A stretch of 41,625 nt of DNA from Clostridia bacterium (GCA_017411435.1 JAFQQD010000025.1:1-41625), one strand, 5' to 3'; positions 17,597 to 25,128 are shown, counted from the stretch's first letter. The notes: generated by a model from the letters alone, not told the origin. Numbers and translations: made by a program.

Positions 17597-18529
17597 TTAT
17601 TTTAACTCGTCACAGGTTACGAATCTATATCCTGCATCATGGAGCAATTTACTCGCAAGATAAATCTTTTCAGGAGTATCAGGCTGATATGCAAGATAAT
17701 CAGCATAGTAGTACTGCTCGTGAGTTGCAATACCGATATACTCAAGGTCTTTTGCAATAAGTTCGTTAAGCCTTTCTTCGATTCCCTGTAAGGTGTAGAG
17801 GTTAAGGCAAGGCCCGCCGCCAAGCTGTCTGTAACCCAGGTTCAATTCCTTGTCCTTAACGGAATAGTTTCTCCATCTGCAAGGTTCAAATTCTTCTGCC
17901 GAAACATGGTTGTAACCGCAGATAGAAGCTCTTATTCTTGTATCGTTTGTCTGTCTTGTAAAGAGCATTGTCTCAGGCTGTCTGTTCTGCTTAAGTCTTG
18001 CTGCGTGACCGTAAGGAAGCTTGCTTTCGTCACCGTCAAATTCCCACTTATCACCAACTGAGGGGGATACAAGTCTTATGCCACAGTCAACAAGTGCCTT
18101 GCAGGCTTCTTTACTAAGAGGAAGCCAATGTGTACAAAGAACATCTGCATACATACCGGGACCTGCAAATCTCTCGACTTCTCTTTCTATTGTCTTGAAG
18201 TTGTCATACACATCCTGATATGTAGCATTTACATAAGGATAGTCGGGGAATTCCTGCTTTGCATGGAATGCAAGGCGGAGCCAATCCTTGTTTGCCTGAA
18301 ATTCGTCCTTGTAGGTATCGGGCATTTCGGAAAGGGTGAATTCATCGTTTCCATAGAAAAAGTCTGTTCTGTAGAAAAGATTGAGCTGAACGGTAAGACC
18401 ATTGTCATCGTGTGCTCTCTTCAACATCTTCATATAGTCGTTGTCAAAGAGTGATGCCGGCTTCTGTCTTGCGATGTCTCTCATTACCCAGATAACATCA
18501 TCAATAAAAAAATAACTTAATTTTTCCAT
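17597..18529 (-). CDS. Putative polysaccharide-deacetylase-fold protein
   Basis: A 310-residue cytoplasmic-looking protein (no signal peptide) of uncertain family. The N-terminal strand FFIDDV with an Asp doublet, the following helix, a strand VQLNLFYR, a later His (AFHAKQEFPD) and the THWLPLSKEACKALVDCGIRLVSPS segment resemble the distorted beta/alpha barrel of the glycoside hydrolase/deacetylase superfamily, but the classical NodB motif TFDDG is not present. The C-terminal half has IGIATHEQYYYADYLAY, which could supply a further His ligand. It is the last gene of the M20 operon, 31 bases after the second amidohydrolase, with AGGAGATG before ATG. A hydrolase acting on a related amide or N-acyl compound is an inference from context. 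Confidence 0.5.
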   Translation of the reverse strand: MEKLSYFFIDDVIWVMRDIARQKPASLFDNDYMKMLKRAHDDNGLTVQLNLFYRTDFFYGNDEFTLSEMPDTYKDEFQANKDWLRLAFHAKQEFPDYPYVNATYQDVYDNFKTIEREVERFAGPGMYADVLCTHWLPLSKEACKALVDCGIRLVSPSVGDKWEFDGDESKLPYGHAARLKQNRQPETMLFTRQTNDTRIRASICGYNHVSAEEFEPCRWRNYSVKDKELNLGYRQLGGGPCLNLYTLQGIEERLNELIAKDLEYIGIATHEQYYYADYLAYQPDTPEKIYLASKLLHDAGYRFVTCDELK

Positions 18530-18560
18530 TTTTTATCATCTCCTATATTTTCAAGTCCTC

Positions 18561-19892
18561 TTACAGTCTCACTTTTGCATTTGTGTCTTCAGTATATTCG
18601 ATTCTGTCGCCACAGTCAATAAGACTATCCATAAAATCAAGATATTCTTGTTTGGTGGCAAATAGAGGCTTAAATTCGTCCATAATCTGCTGTGCTCTCC
18701 TGGCACCGTCCCCAAGGAGAATAAGAAGCATTGCCATTTGCAGTTTGGCACTTCCTACGCACGCATCTACGGGATTTGTAATGTAGTAGTCGCTTCCGTG
18801 ACTTGTTCCTGTCATTCCTGCTGCATAAGGATGTACTACAGGCATCAGACAGCAGAGGTCACCCATGTCGGTACTGCCCGAGCCCATATGCTCTTCATAT
18901 GTAAATACCCTGTCGGGAAGTGCAAGCTCTGCCGCTTCCTTTGCTGCGAGCATCATATTCCTGTCGTTTACAAGAGGAGCATAGCCAGGGAAATCATTTA
19001 TCTCTATATTTGCGCCAAGCGAAAGTGCTGCGCCTATGAGAGCTCTGTTTACCTTTTTGTTGGCATCTACTATGCCGTCAAAGGAAGAACCTCTTACATA
19101 GCTTTCAAGTGTTGCACTGCCGGGGATGGCATTTACCATAGCACCACCCTCTGTCATAATGGGGTGAACTCGTATAATATCCTTTTCCTGAAATGTTTCG
19201 CGGATTGCATTTATGGCATTAAGACCGTTGGCTGCTGCATAGAGCGCGTTTATACCGTTCCAGGGAGAGCCACCTGCATGGGACGCCTTACCCTTATAGG
19301 TAATCTTCTTTGCCATACAGCCTACAGAACCTCCGCGTACGGAAAAGCTCGGGCCGGTATGCACCATAAATGCAAGGTCTACATCGTCAAAATAACCTCT
19401 GGCAAGGAACTCGCCCTTACCGCCGAAGTACTTTATAACGCCCTGCCCTTTAAGCTTGCTTCTGTAGTCTATTTCCAGAAGTTCTTCCGCAGGAACTGCG
19501 CAAAGCTTGATTTTTCCAGAAAATTTATCCAACACACCAGGTTCTTTAAGTGCCCCTGCGATACCTATTAGGGCAGCACACTGTGCGTGGTGTCCGCAGG
19601 AGTGGGAAGCTCCTGTTTCGGGGTCACACTCGGGATGTTGGGGACAGATTATGGAGTCAAGCTCGCCCAGTATGAGAAGTGTGGGACCCGGTCTGCCTGT
19701 ATCTATGGTTGTATAAAAACCCGGAATATTGCCTGCAAGTGTAAGCTCATAGCCAAAGTCTTCAAAGGCTTTTTGCATATATGCAGATGTTTTGTATTCC
19801 TTAAAACCTGTTTCAGGATTTTTCCACAGATACCTCTCTGCTTCGAGCATAATTTTTTCGTATTTTTCGACTGCTTTACTGAGTAACTGCAT
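18561..19892 (-). CDS. M20-family amidohydrolase, downstream paralogue
   Basis: A 443-residue metallo-amidohydrolase of the M20D/AbgB type. Metal ligands follow the Cys-His pattern: SHSCGHHAQ (Cys99, His101), the Glu pair in VPAEELLE (136-137), His in FMVHTGP and a final His in GTSHGSDYY; a lid/dimerisation domain starts near KASHAGGSPWNG. AbgB-like enzymes cleave aminobenzoyl-glutamate or other N-acyl amino acids; the substrate here is unknown. The ATG shares its A with the stop of the upstream paralogue (TAATG), so translation is coupled. It shares a nearly identical 230-bp internal patch with that paralogue. Confidence 0.85.
   Translation of the reverse strand: MQLLSKAVEKYEKIMLEAERYLWKNPETGFKEYKTSAYMQKAFEDFGYELTLAGNIPGFYTTIDTGRPGPTLLILGELDSIICPQHPECDPETGASHSCGHHAQCAALIGIAGALKEPGVLDKFSGKIKLCAVPAEELLEIDYRSKLKGQGVIKYFGGKGEFLARGYFDDVDLAFMVHTGPSFSVRGGSVGCMAKKITYKGKASHAGGSPWNGINALYAAANGLNAINAIRETFQEKDIIRVHPIMTEGGAMVNAIPGSATLESYVRGSSFDGIVDANKKVNRALIGAALSLGANIEINDFPGYAPLVNDRNMMLAAKEAAELALPDRVFTYEEHMGSGSTDMGDLCCLMPVVHPYAAGMTGTSHGSDYYITNPVDACVGSAKLQMAMLLILLGDGARRAQQIMDEFKPLFATKQEYLDFMDSLIDCGDRIEYTEDTNAKVRL
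19096..19325. repeat. Near-identical patch in M20 paralogue 1
   Basis: Matches 20427-20656 with only two differences that I find (19230 G/T, 19296 A/G), while sequence on both sides differs at many silent and coding positions. This fits a gene-conversion tract between the tandem genes. Confidence 0.75.
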
Positions 19893-21235
19893 TATAATCT
19901 CACCCCTGCATTTCCATCTTCAGTATACTCTATTCTGTTGCCAGAATCCATGAGGGAATCCATATATTCCATATAACCCTCTTTGCCGTTGAACAGTGGC
20001 TTGTATTCTGCCACAACCTTTTTGGCTCTCTCGGCATTGTCCTTAAGAAGTATATACAGCATACCAAGCTGCATTTTGGCACTGTCTACACATGCAGATT
20101 CGGGGTCTGCGATATAATAGTCGCTTCCGTGGCTTGTGCCTGTCATACCTGCCGCATTGGGATGAACTATGGGCATTACCGTGCAAAGGTCACCTATATC
20201 GGAGCTGCCGGAACTTGTAACATCATAGTATGTAAACTCCCTGTCAGGAAGTGCAAGTGCCATAGCTTCCTTGGTAACTTCCATAAGGTTTCTGTCGTTG
20301 ACAACAGGTGCATATCCGGGGAAGTCAGTTATGTCTACATTTGCGCCAAGTGAAAGTGCCGCACCTATAAGTGCTCTGTTTACTTTTTTATTGGCGTCTA
20401 TAATGCCCTCAAATGTCTTTCCGCGGACATAGCTTTCAAGTGTTGCACTGCCGGGGATGGCATTTACCATAGCACCACCCTCTGTCATAATGGGGTGAAC
20501 TCGTATAATATCCTTTTCCTGAAATGTTTCGCGGATTGCATTTATGGCATTAAGACCGTTTGCTGCTGCATAGAGCGCGTTTATACCGTTCCAGGGAGAG
20601 CCACCTGCATGGGACGCCTTACCCTTGTAGGTAATCTTCTTTGCCATACAGCCTACCATACCGTTGCGTACGGCAAATCCTGCACCCGTGTGCACCATAA
20701 AGCCGAGGTCTACATCGTCAAAATATCCTCGGGAAAGGAATTCGCCCTTACCGCCAAAGTATTTTATGATACCTTTCTTTTTGAGCTCGCTTCTGTATTC
20801 TATTTCAAGAAGTTCTTCGGCAGGTACTGCACAAAGCTTAATTTTGCCGCACAGGTCATCCAATACATTCGGCTCCTTCAGTGCCGCCGCAATACCCACA
20901 AGTGCCGCACACTGTGCATTGTGACCGCAAGAGTGAACCGCACCGGTCTTCGGATCACACTCAGGATGCTGAGGACAGATTATGGAATCAAGCTCGCCCA
21001 TAATAAGTACCATAGGACCCGGTCTGCCTGTATCTAATACTGTATAAAAACCCGGTATATTGCCTGCGAGTGTAAGCTCATAACCAAGGCTTTCAAATGT
21101 TTCCTGCATGTATTTGGAGGTTTTTACCTCCTTATAGCCTGTTTCGGGGTTCTGCCAGATGTACCTCTCGCTATCTAAAATAAGCTTGCGGTATTTATCC
21201 ACCGCATTTAATAATTTCTGCATAAAATCACTCAC
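19892..21235 (-). CDS. M20-family amidohydrolase, upstream paralogue
   Basis: A 447-residue paralogue of the next gene, same architecture. Metal-binding HSCGHNAQ (Cys103, His105), VPAEELLE (Glu140, Glu141), FMVHTGA and GTSHGSDYY are all present, so both copies look active. The residue after the CGH motif is Asn here and His in the downstream copy, one of several differences close to the active site, so the two may have different substrates or form a heteromer as AbgA/AbgB do. It is first after a promoter at 21325-21297 and its stop overlaps the next start. An OCD-family gene lies just upstream on the same strand. Confidence 0.85.
   Translation of the reverse strand: MSDFMQKLLNAVDKYRKLILDSERYIWQNPETGYKEVKTSKYMQETFESLGYELTLAGNIPGFYTVLDTGRPGPMVLIMGELDSIICPQHPECDPKTGAVHSCGHNAQCAALVGIAAALKEPNVLDDLCGKIKLCAVPAEELLEIEYRSELKKKGIIKYFGGKGEFLSRGYFDDVDLGFMVHTGAGFAVRNGMVGCMAKKITYKGKASHAGGSPWNGINALYAAANGLNAINAIRETFQEKDIIRVHPIMTEGGAMVNAIPGSATLESYVRGKTFEGIIDANKKVNRALIGAALSLGANVDITDFPGYAPVVNDRNLMEVTKEAMALALPDREFTYYDVTSSGSSDIGDLCTVMPIVHPNAAGMTGTSHGSDYYIADPESACVDSAKMQLGMLYILLKDNAERAKKVVAEYKPLFNGKEGYMEYMDSLMDSGNRIEYTEDGNAGVRL
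20427..20656. repeat. Near-identical patch in M20 paralogue 2
   Basis: Partner of the patch at 19096-19325 (offset 1331). Sequence diverges sharply just outside it, for example in the codons around the GMVGC/GSVGC segment. Confidence 0.75.
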
Positions 21236-21258
21236 TTAATATATTTGCTTGATATAAA

Positions 21259-21325
21259 GCACACTGAAATAATCCAGTGTGCCTTGTATCAATTTAATTT
21301 TATCATTCTGATACCGCAAAGTCAA
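21259..21325 (-). promoter_or_regulatory. Promoter and leader hairpin of the M20 operon
   Basis: On the - strand TTGACT (21325-21320), 17 bp, TAAAAT (21302-21297). Downstream in the leader is an 8-bp stem GCACACTG/CAGTGTGC (21259-21266 with 21275-21282) without a U tract. The promoter lies in the gap after the OCD gene, so the M20 genes can be expressed both from it and by read-through. Confidence 0.7.
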
Positions 21326-21372
21326 TGTGTTATCGGACTTTTTATGATAAGATCGTCTCTAATTTTTGTAAT

Positions 21373-22395
21373 TTATTCCCAGTAGGGAAGTGTGATGCCT
21401 TTGCCATCTTTGAGAGCGTTTTTGTAGCAACGAGCTGTTACTGCAATATCCATTATACCAGCACCTACTGCATTGAAGTATATTATTTCCTCATCATTTT
21501 CTCTGGGAGCCTTTGCGCCTTTTACTATTTCGCCAAGCTCCGCATGAAGGTCTTCATCCTTAAAGAGACCGTCTTTCCACATAAGGGCTACGGTGCTTAT
21601 CATACGGTGTTTTACATTCTCCCAGTAGTCAACTACTACCTTGGAGGAACGCTTAACACATTCGTTGTCCACCTCGTAGTCCGCCATATTCATAACAAGT
21701 GTACCTTTCTTTAACCATTCACCCTTTATAAAAGGCTCAGACGCAAGTGTAACACAGTCTATAATGTCACTCTCTCTTACTGCAGCTTCAATATCTGATA
21801 CGGCTGTAGCCTTGATGTGGGGATACTTTTCCATAGTAGCCTTTGCAAAACGCTCTGCGTTTTCGGGACGGATATCATATACATATACGGTATCGATACT
21901 CGGTCTGCCAATGAGTGCCGCCTCAAGTTGTGTGGGTGCCTGAGCACCTGCACCGCAGATTGTCATAATCTTTGCATCGCTTTTTGCAAGGTATTTAATA
22001 GCAACGCCGCCTGAAGCACCTGTACGCATAGTGCTTACCTCTGTACCATCTGCTACGCACAGGGGAAGCTTTGTGTCAGGATCGTTAAGTATTATTGTAA
22101 CACTAGCTCTCGGGAGTCCCTTTTTGTAGTTCTGCGGACCGCTTCCTATCCACTTGATGCCTGCCATGTCGTACTCGCCGCCTATGTAACCGGGCATTGC
22201 ATTTATTCTGCCAAGAGTGTTTTCGTCCTCTACTGTCTTACCCCAACGCATTACACATTTTCCGGGGGCTATAACATCGCCCTCATTATTTAATACATAT
22301 ACTCTTTCCACATCGTTTATAACTGCCGACATGTCCGCAGCGCCAAGTTCTGCCATGGCTTTGTTGTTCAAAAATACTATGTTTGCCTTGCTCAC
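21373..22395 (-). CDS. Ornithine cyclodeaminase / mu-crystallin family enzyme
   Basis: A 340-residue member of the OCD/mu-crystallin family. The Rossmann glycine motif is TICGAGAQAPTQLEA, the substrate-side segment is AGIKWIGSGPQNYKKGLPRA, and TEVSTMRTGASGGVA is the conserved Arg-containing stretch. Family members include ornithine cyclodeaminase, alanine dehydrogenase, ketimine reductases and opine-type dehydrogenases, so the reaction (NAD(P)-linked deamination or reduction of an amino or imino acid) is only defined as a class. Clustering with M20 amidohydrolases suggests that it acts on an amino acid freed by them. It is divergent from a LysR gene, and its promoter region holds an inverted repeat. 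Confidence 0.85.
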   Translation of the reverse strand: MSKANIVFLNNKAMAELGAADMSAVINDVERVYVLNNEGDVIAPGKCVMRWGKTVEDENTLGRINAMPGYIGGEYDMAGIKWIGSGPQNYKKGLPRASVTIILNDPDTKLPLCVADGTEVSTMRTGASGGVAIKYLAKSDAKIMTICGAGAQAPTQLEAALIGRPSIDTVYVYDIRPENAERFAKATMEKYPHIKATAVSDIEAAVRESDIIDCVTLASEPFIKGEWLKKGTLVMNMADYEVDNECVKRSSKVVVDYWENVKHRMISTVALMWKDGLFKDEDLHAELGEIVKGAKAPRENDEEIIYFNAVGAGIMDIAVTARCYKNALKDGKGITLPYWE

Positions 22396-22427
22396 TTAAA
22401 TACACTCCTTTGTATTAATTTAGCATT

Positions 22428-22503
22428 ATTATACCACGGTGTCAGAACACTGTAAATAATAGTATAAATTGCTCTTGCCATAACTTTGAAGTTGTGGTAA
22501 ACT
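22428..22503. promoter_or_regulatory. Divergent OCD / lysR promoter region with operator-like repeats
   Basis: For the OCD gene: TTTACA (22456-22451), 17 bp, TATAAT (22433-22428) on the - strand, with an inverted repeat ACxGTGT-N4-ACACxGT (22436-22453) between the boxes. For lysR: TTGCCA (22475-22480), 17 bp, TAAACT (22498-22503), with a near-palindrome AACTTTGAAGTT between its boxes. The layout suits a LysR regulator that controls both its own gene and its divergent target. Confidence 0.65.
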
Positions 22504-22524
22504 ATTTTGAAAGGAGGGTTTATT

Positions 22525-23373
22525 ATGGAACTTCTTCAGCTTAAATACTTTTTTGAAAGCGCTAAAACCGAAAGTTTTGCCAAAACGGCAGAAAAATTCA
22601 TGGTACCTACCTCATCTGTATCGGCATCGGTTAAAAGACTTGAAAACGAATTGGGTTGTTCTCTTTTTGACCGCATGAGTAACCGCATAGTATTAAACTC
22701 CAAAGGAAAGAGGTTAAAAAGCTCGCTCACCCTGGTCTTCTCTGAGCTTGAGGGTGCAGTAGAGAGCATTTCTGCTCCAAAAGGTGATACCAGAGAGGTG
22801 AAAATGCTTGTACGCTCCATCCGTAAAGAGATAACCTCCTACATAGTAGAGTACAACGCAGGCCACCCCGACATACGCTTTAAGACGGTATTCGACTTCA
22901 GCGAAAAGGACATAGATAGTTACGACATAATAATTGACGAAAAAAAAGAAAGCTACTCCGACTGGGAAAGCTTTCCGCTTTGTTCATTTAAGGTAAAGGT
23001 GGCAGCATCGGCAGATAGTCCTTTATGCAAAAGAAAGCACACCTTAGCATCGCTAAAAAATGAACACTTTGTATCATTTGGTGAGCAGAGCAACACCCAC
23101 AGAATGCTCGTAAACGCTTGCGACAGAGCGGGCTTTCTGCCTAACATAGCCGTGCAATGCAACGATATAGACTGCCACGAGAAACTCATAGAATTCGGCA
23201 TAGGTATAGGAATCGGGTTTGATTATGATAAGAAGCCGCAATCCGGAAAGGTGGCTTTTCTTGATGTGACGGACTTTAACGAAAGATACGATGTATACTG
23301 CTACTACAGGAAGAGCGCCTACTACGGCAATGTGAAGCATTTTTTGGATTTTCTTTTGCGAAAGTCATTATAA
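22525..23373 (+). CDS. LysR-family transcriptional regulator
   Basis: A 282-residue LysR-type regulator with an N-terminal winged helix (LLQLKYFFESAKTESFAKTA, then PTSSVSASVKRLENELG) and a periplasmic-binding-like effector domain from about 90. The ATG at 22525 follows AAGGAGG; an in-frame TTG at 22507 overlaps that ribosome site and is rejected. Divergence from the OCD gene makes that gene, and probably the M20 operon, its likely target; the effector would be an amino-acid-like metabolite of the pathway. A REP-like repeat with terminator follows the stop. Confidence 0.88.
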   Translation: MELLQLKYFFESAKTESFAKTAEKFMVPTSSVSASVKRLENELGCSLFDRMSNRIVLNSKGKRLKSSLTLVFSELEGAVESISAPKGDTREVKMLVRSIRKEITSYIVEYNAGHPDIRFKTVFDFSEKDIDSYDIIIDEKKESYSDWESFPLCSFKVKVAASADSPLCKRKHTLASLKNEHFVSFGEQSNTHRMLVNACDRAGFLPNIAVQCNDIDCHEKLIEFGIGIGIGFDYDKKPQSGKVAFLDVTDFNERYDVYCYYRKSAYYGNVKHFLDFLLRKSL

Positions 23374-23403
23374 ACAGTTCGGGATTGATTTCCCGCTATT
23401 CAA

Positions 23404-23498
23404 CAGTTTGGGGACGGGGCACTTTTTGTGCAATATAAAAGCACCGCGAGAGTTCATAACAGTATAGTTATCTAAGCTCTCGCGGTGTTTGTTTTTTG
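23404..23498 (+). repeat. REP-like repeat with terminator, copy 3
   Basis: Same element as 17431-17540 in the same orientation: CAGTTTGGGGACGGGGCAC, GCAC-TTTTT-GTGC, and stem CACCGCGAGAG/CTCTCGCGGTG (23442-23452 with 23477-23487) before GTTTTTT. A further fragment just upstream (CAGTTCGGGATTGATTTCCC at 23376) resembles the start of the degenerate copy at 890. It likely ends the lysR transcript. Confidence 0.8.
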
Positions 23499-23542
23499 AG
23501 ATTGAGAGAAGTAGGGATGGCGTTACTGCGTACCGCCCTTGC

Positions 23543-23625
23543 TTGCCGGCCAAAATGCTTCGCATTTCGGTATCCGACTACGCATCAACACGCTAAAAAC
23601 GATTACCAATCGTTTTCTTGACGCG
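23543..23625. repeat. Palindromic intergenic element, copy B
   Basis: Carries ATGC-TTC-GCAT, then GGTATCCGAC, then a perfect stem AAAACGATT-ACC-AATCGTTTT and TTGACG, the same order as in the element at 770-835. Both lie within about 250 bp downstream of tRNA genes on the - strand. Confidence 0.4.
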
Positions 23626-23636
23626 CATTGCCCTCT

Positions 23637-23656
23637 CAGGGTTCGAATCCCCTCTT
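23637..23656 (+). pseudogene. tRNA T-arm-like remnant
   Basis: The string AGGGTTCGAATCCCCT is a T-arm signature (loop TTCGAAT), but only three stem pairs form and no acceptor, anticodon or D arm can be built around it. It may be the 3' scrap of a tRNA left after recombination in this tRNA-rich gap. Confidence 0.3.
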
Positions 23657-23667
23657 AATTTCACAAA

Positions 23668-23711
23668 CAAAAAACGCAAATACCCACTAAGTGGATATCT
23701 GCGTTTTTGTT
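23668..23711 (-). terminator. Terminator after tRNA-Ser(GCT)
   Basis: Long stem with AAAACGCA at one end and TGCGTTTT at the other, around TATCCAC/GTGGGTA, running into TTTTTTG on the - strand immediately after the CCA end of the tRNA. Confidence 0.85.
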
Positions 23712-23802
23712 GGCGGAGAAGGAGGGATTCGAACCCTCGCACCGGTTTCCCGACCTACGCCCTTAGCAGGGGCGCCTCTTCGACCTGCTTGAGTACTTCT
23801 CC
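23711..23802 (-). tRNA. tRNA-Ser (anticodon GCT)
   Basis: On the - strand the acceptor is GGAGAAG/CTTCTCC with discriminator G and encoded CCA. The anticodon loop CTGCTAA gives GCT, reading AGC and AGU. A long variable arm (GGTCGGGAAACCGG region) confirms a class II tRNA. Loop TTCGAAT is in the T arm. Confidence 0.95.
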
Positions 23803-23818
23803 AAATTGCAGTAAAGCT

Positions 23819-23840
23819 AAAAAAAAGGACTGTGTCCTTG
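23819..23840 (-). terminator. Terminator between the two tRNA-Ser genes
   Basis: Stem AAGGAC-TGT-GTCCTT; on the - strand it is followed by a run of eight T. It separates the tRNA-Ser(TGA) transcript from tRNA-Ser(GCT). Confidence 0.7.
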
Positions 23841-23853
23841 CATATTATTAAAA

Positions 23854-23942
23854 TGGCGGAGAGGGTGGGATTCGAACCCACGCGCCCTTTCGGACAAACG
23901 GTTTTCAAGACCGCCTCGTTATGACCACTTCGATACCTCTCC
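23854..23942 (-). tRNA. tRNA-Ser (anticodon TGA)
   Basis: Acceptor GGAGAGG/CCTCTCC, discriminator G and encoded CCA. The anticodon loop CTTGAAA gives TGA, which reads UCA and UCG/UCU by wobble. The long variable arm marks a class II tRNA, and the T loop is TTCGAAT. Confidence 0.95.
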
Positions 23943-24016
23943 GTACAAATCCGACTATGACAGTATACCAAATCATACCGGAGATGTCAATAACTTTTAT
24001 TAAAAAACTTAAAAAA

Positions 24017-24691
24017 TTAGCCTAATTTAGAAAGCGCATCCTGGGCGGCTTTCTGCTGTGCCTCTTTTTTGCTGTATGCACTGCCTTTTCCAAGGGGAGT
24101 TCCGTTTGCTGATACCTGCACTTCAAACAGACAATGATGCACAGGCCCTTCTGCGCTTAGTATTTCATATGCGATGTTACAAGGCCCATTTTCCTGCAAT
24201 TTTTCCTGAAGTTTGGTTTTGTAATCAATTACCTGACCACTCCGGGCAGCCTCATCAATCCTGTTACCGTAAAGTGAATAAAGATACTCACGCGTGTTGT
24301 CAAGCCCTGCATCAAGATACATTGCGGCGATATGCGCCTCAAACATATCCGAAATAATTGACGGGCGGGTCCTTTCACCTGAAAGTTCAGCGCCGTGGCC
24401 GAGAAGCATACATTTATCAATGCCAATTTCTATTCCAAGCTCAGAAAGTGCCTTTTCGCACACGAGTGCAGCACGGACACGACTCATCATACCTTCATCA
24501 AGAGCAGAGAAGTTATTAAAAAGGTATTCGCCCACCAAAAAATCCACGATTGCATCGCCCAAAAACTCAAGACGCTCGTAGCTTTCTATATTATTCTCAT
24601 TTGCGTAAGAAGTATGCGTAAACGCAGTTTTAAGAAGGTCAGGATTTTTGAAAAAATACCCGATACTTTTCTGAAAATCATCAATATTCAT
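24017..24691 (-). CDS. rnc: Ribonuclease III
   Basis: A double-strand-specific endoribonuclease that processes rRNA precursors and structured RNAs. The RNase III signature ERLEFLGDAIVDF lies at residues 39-51 and the second acidic cluster is SDMFEAHIAAMYLD. The dsRNA-binding domain occupies about 155-224, ending GKGSAYSKKEAQQKAAQDAL. The ATG at 24691 is chosen because AAGGTG lies 6 bases upstream; a GTG at 24700 is part of that ribosome site. It follows acpP after a short gap, a common Clostridia and Bacillus order (acpP-rnc). Confidence 0.93.
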   Translation of the reverse strand: MNIDDFQKSIGYFFKNPDLLKTAFTHTSYANENNIESYERLEFLGDAIVDFLVGEYLFNNFSALDEGMMSRVRAALVCEKALSELGIEIGIDKCMLLGHGAELSGERTRPSIISDMFEAHIAAMYLDAGLDNTREYLYSLYGNRIDEAARSGQVIDYKTKLQEKLQENGPCNIAYEILSAEGPVHHCLFEVQVSANGTPLGKGSAYSKKEAQQKAAQDALSKLG

Positions 24692-24754
24692 AAAAAACAC
24701 CTTAAAGTTAAAGGATTCAACCTCGAAAGAAGTGAATCCTTTATAGTTATGTAC

Positions 24755-24994
24755 TTAGATAAGGTTTTTGATTCTGTCAGCAACATCGCCAACTGTTTCA
24801 ATACCTTCGAGAGCCTCATCCTCGATTTCGATATTGAACTCATCCTCAATATCGCAAATGATAGTAGCAATATCAACGCTGTCTGCATGTAAATCAGTGA
24901 TAAAACCTGTATTTTCATTAATGTCGGATGCACTTATCTTAAGTCTTGTACCCATTGCGTCTGCAATGATACCTGTAAGTTTTTCAAGAACCAT
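24755..24994 (-). CDS. acpP: Acyl carrier protein
   Basis: A 79-residue acidic four-helix carrier for fatty acid synthesis. The phosphopantetheine site is ADSVDI with Ser39; Val replaces the usual Leu in DSL, a conservative change. Sequence before it (NTGFITDLHA) and after it (IICDIEDEFNIEIED) is typical. It has its own promoter, and rnc follows; a stem AAAGGATTCA/TGAATCCTTT (24710-24742) lies in the gap and may modulate read-through. Confidence 0.93.
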   Translation of the reverse strand: MVLEKLTGIIADAMGTRLKISASDINENTGFITDLHADSVDIATIICDIEDEFNIEIEDEALEGIETVGDVADRIKNLI

Positions 24995-25018
24995 ATTTTC
25001 AAACTCCTTTCGACAATT

Positions 25019-25047
25019 ATGATAATATAAAAATGTGTTTTAGTCAA
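25019..25047 (-). promoter_or_regulatory. Promoter of acpP-rnc
   Basis: TTGACT (25047-25042), 17 bp, TATCAT (25024-25019) on the - strand, followed by AAAGGAG and the acpP ATG. Confidence 0.75.
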
Positions 25048-25089
25048 GTCTTTTAAGGCAAAAATAACCTTTTTTGGCAATTGGTAAAT

Positions 25090-25124
25090 ATTCCCCGAAA
25101 ACTTTTTATGAGTTTTCGGGGAAT
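25090..25124 (-). terminator. Hairpin after the ger operon
   Basis: A 14-bp stem ATTCCCCGAAAACT/AGTTTTCGGGGAAT just after the last ger gene. It lacks a strong U tract on the - strand, so termination strength is uncertain. Confidence 0.55.
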
Positions 25125-25128
25125 TCTG

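Noticed and set aside
18738-19571. 277-codon open frame antisense to the M20 gene
   Set aside because: Cys- and His-rich low-complexity composition, no ribosome site, and it mirrors the codon pattern of a clearly real gene on the other strand. A similar shadow lies at 20495-21037.
22507-22524. TTG start for the LysR gene
   Set aside because: It lies over the AAGGAGG that serves the ATG at 22525.
17431-23498. Repeats considered as a CRISPR-type array or insertion-sequence ends
   Set aside because: Only two full copies 6 kb apart, no regular spacers, no cas genes and no transposase. Direct orientation does not suit simple IS ends.
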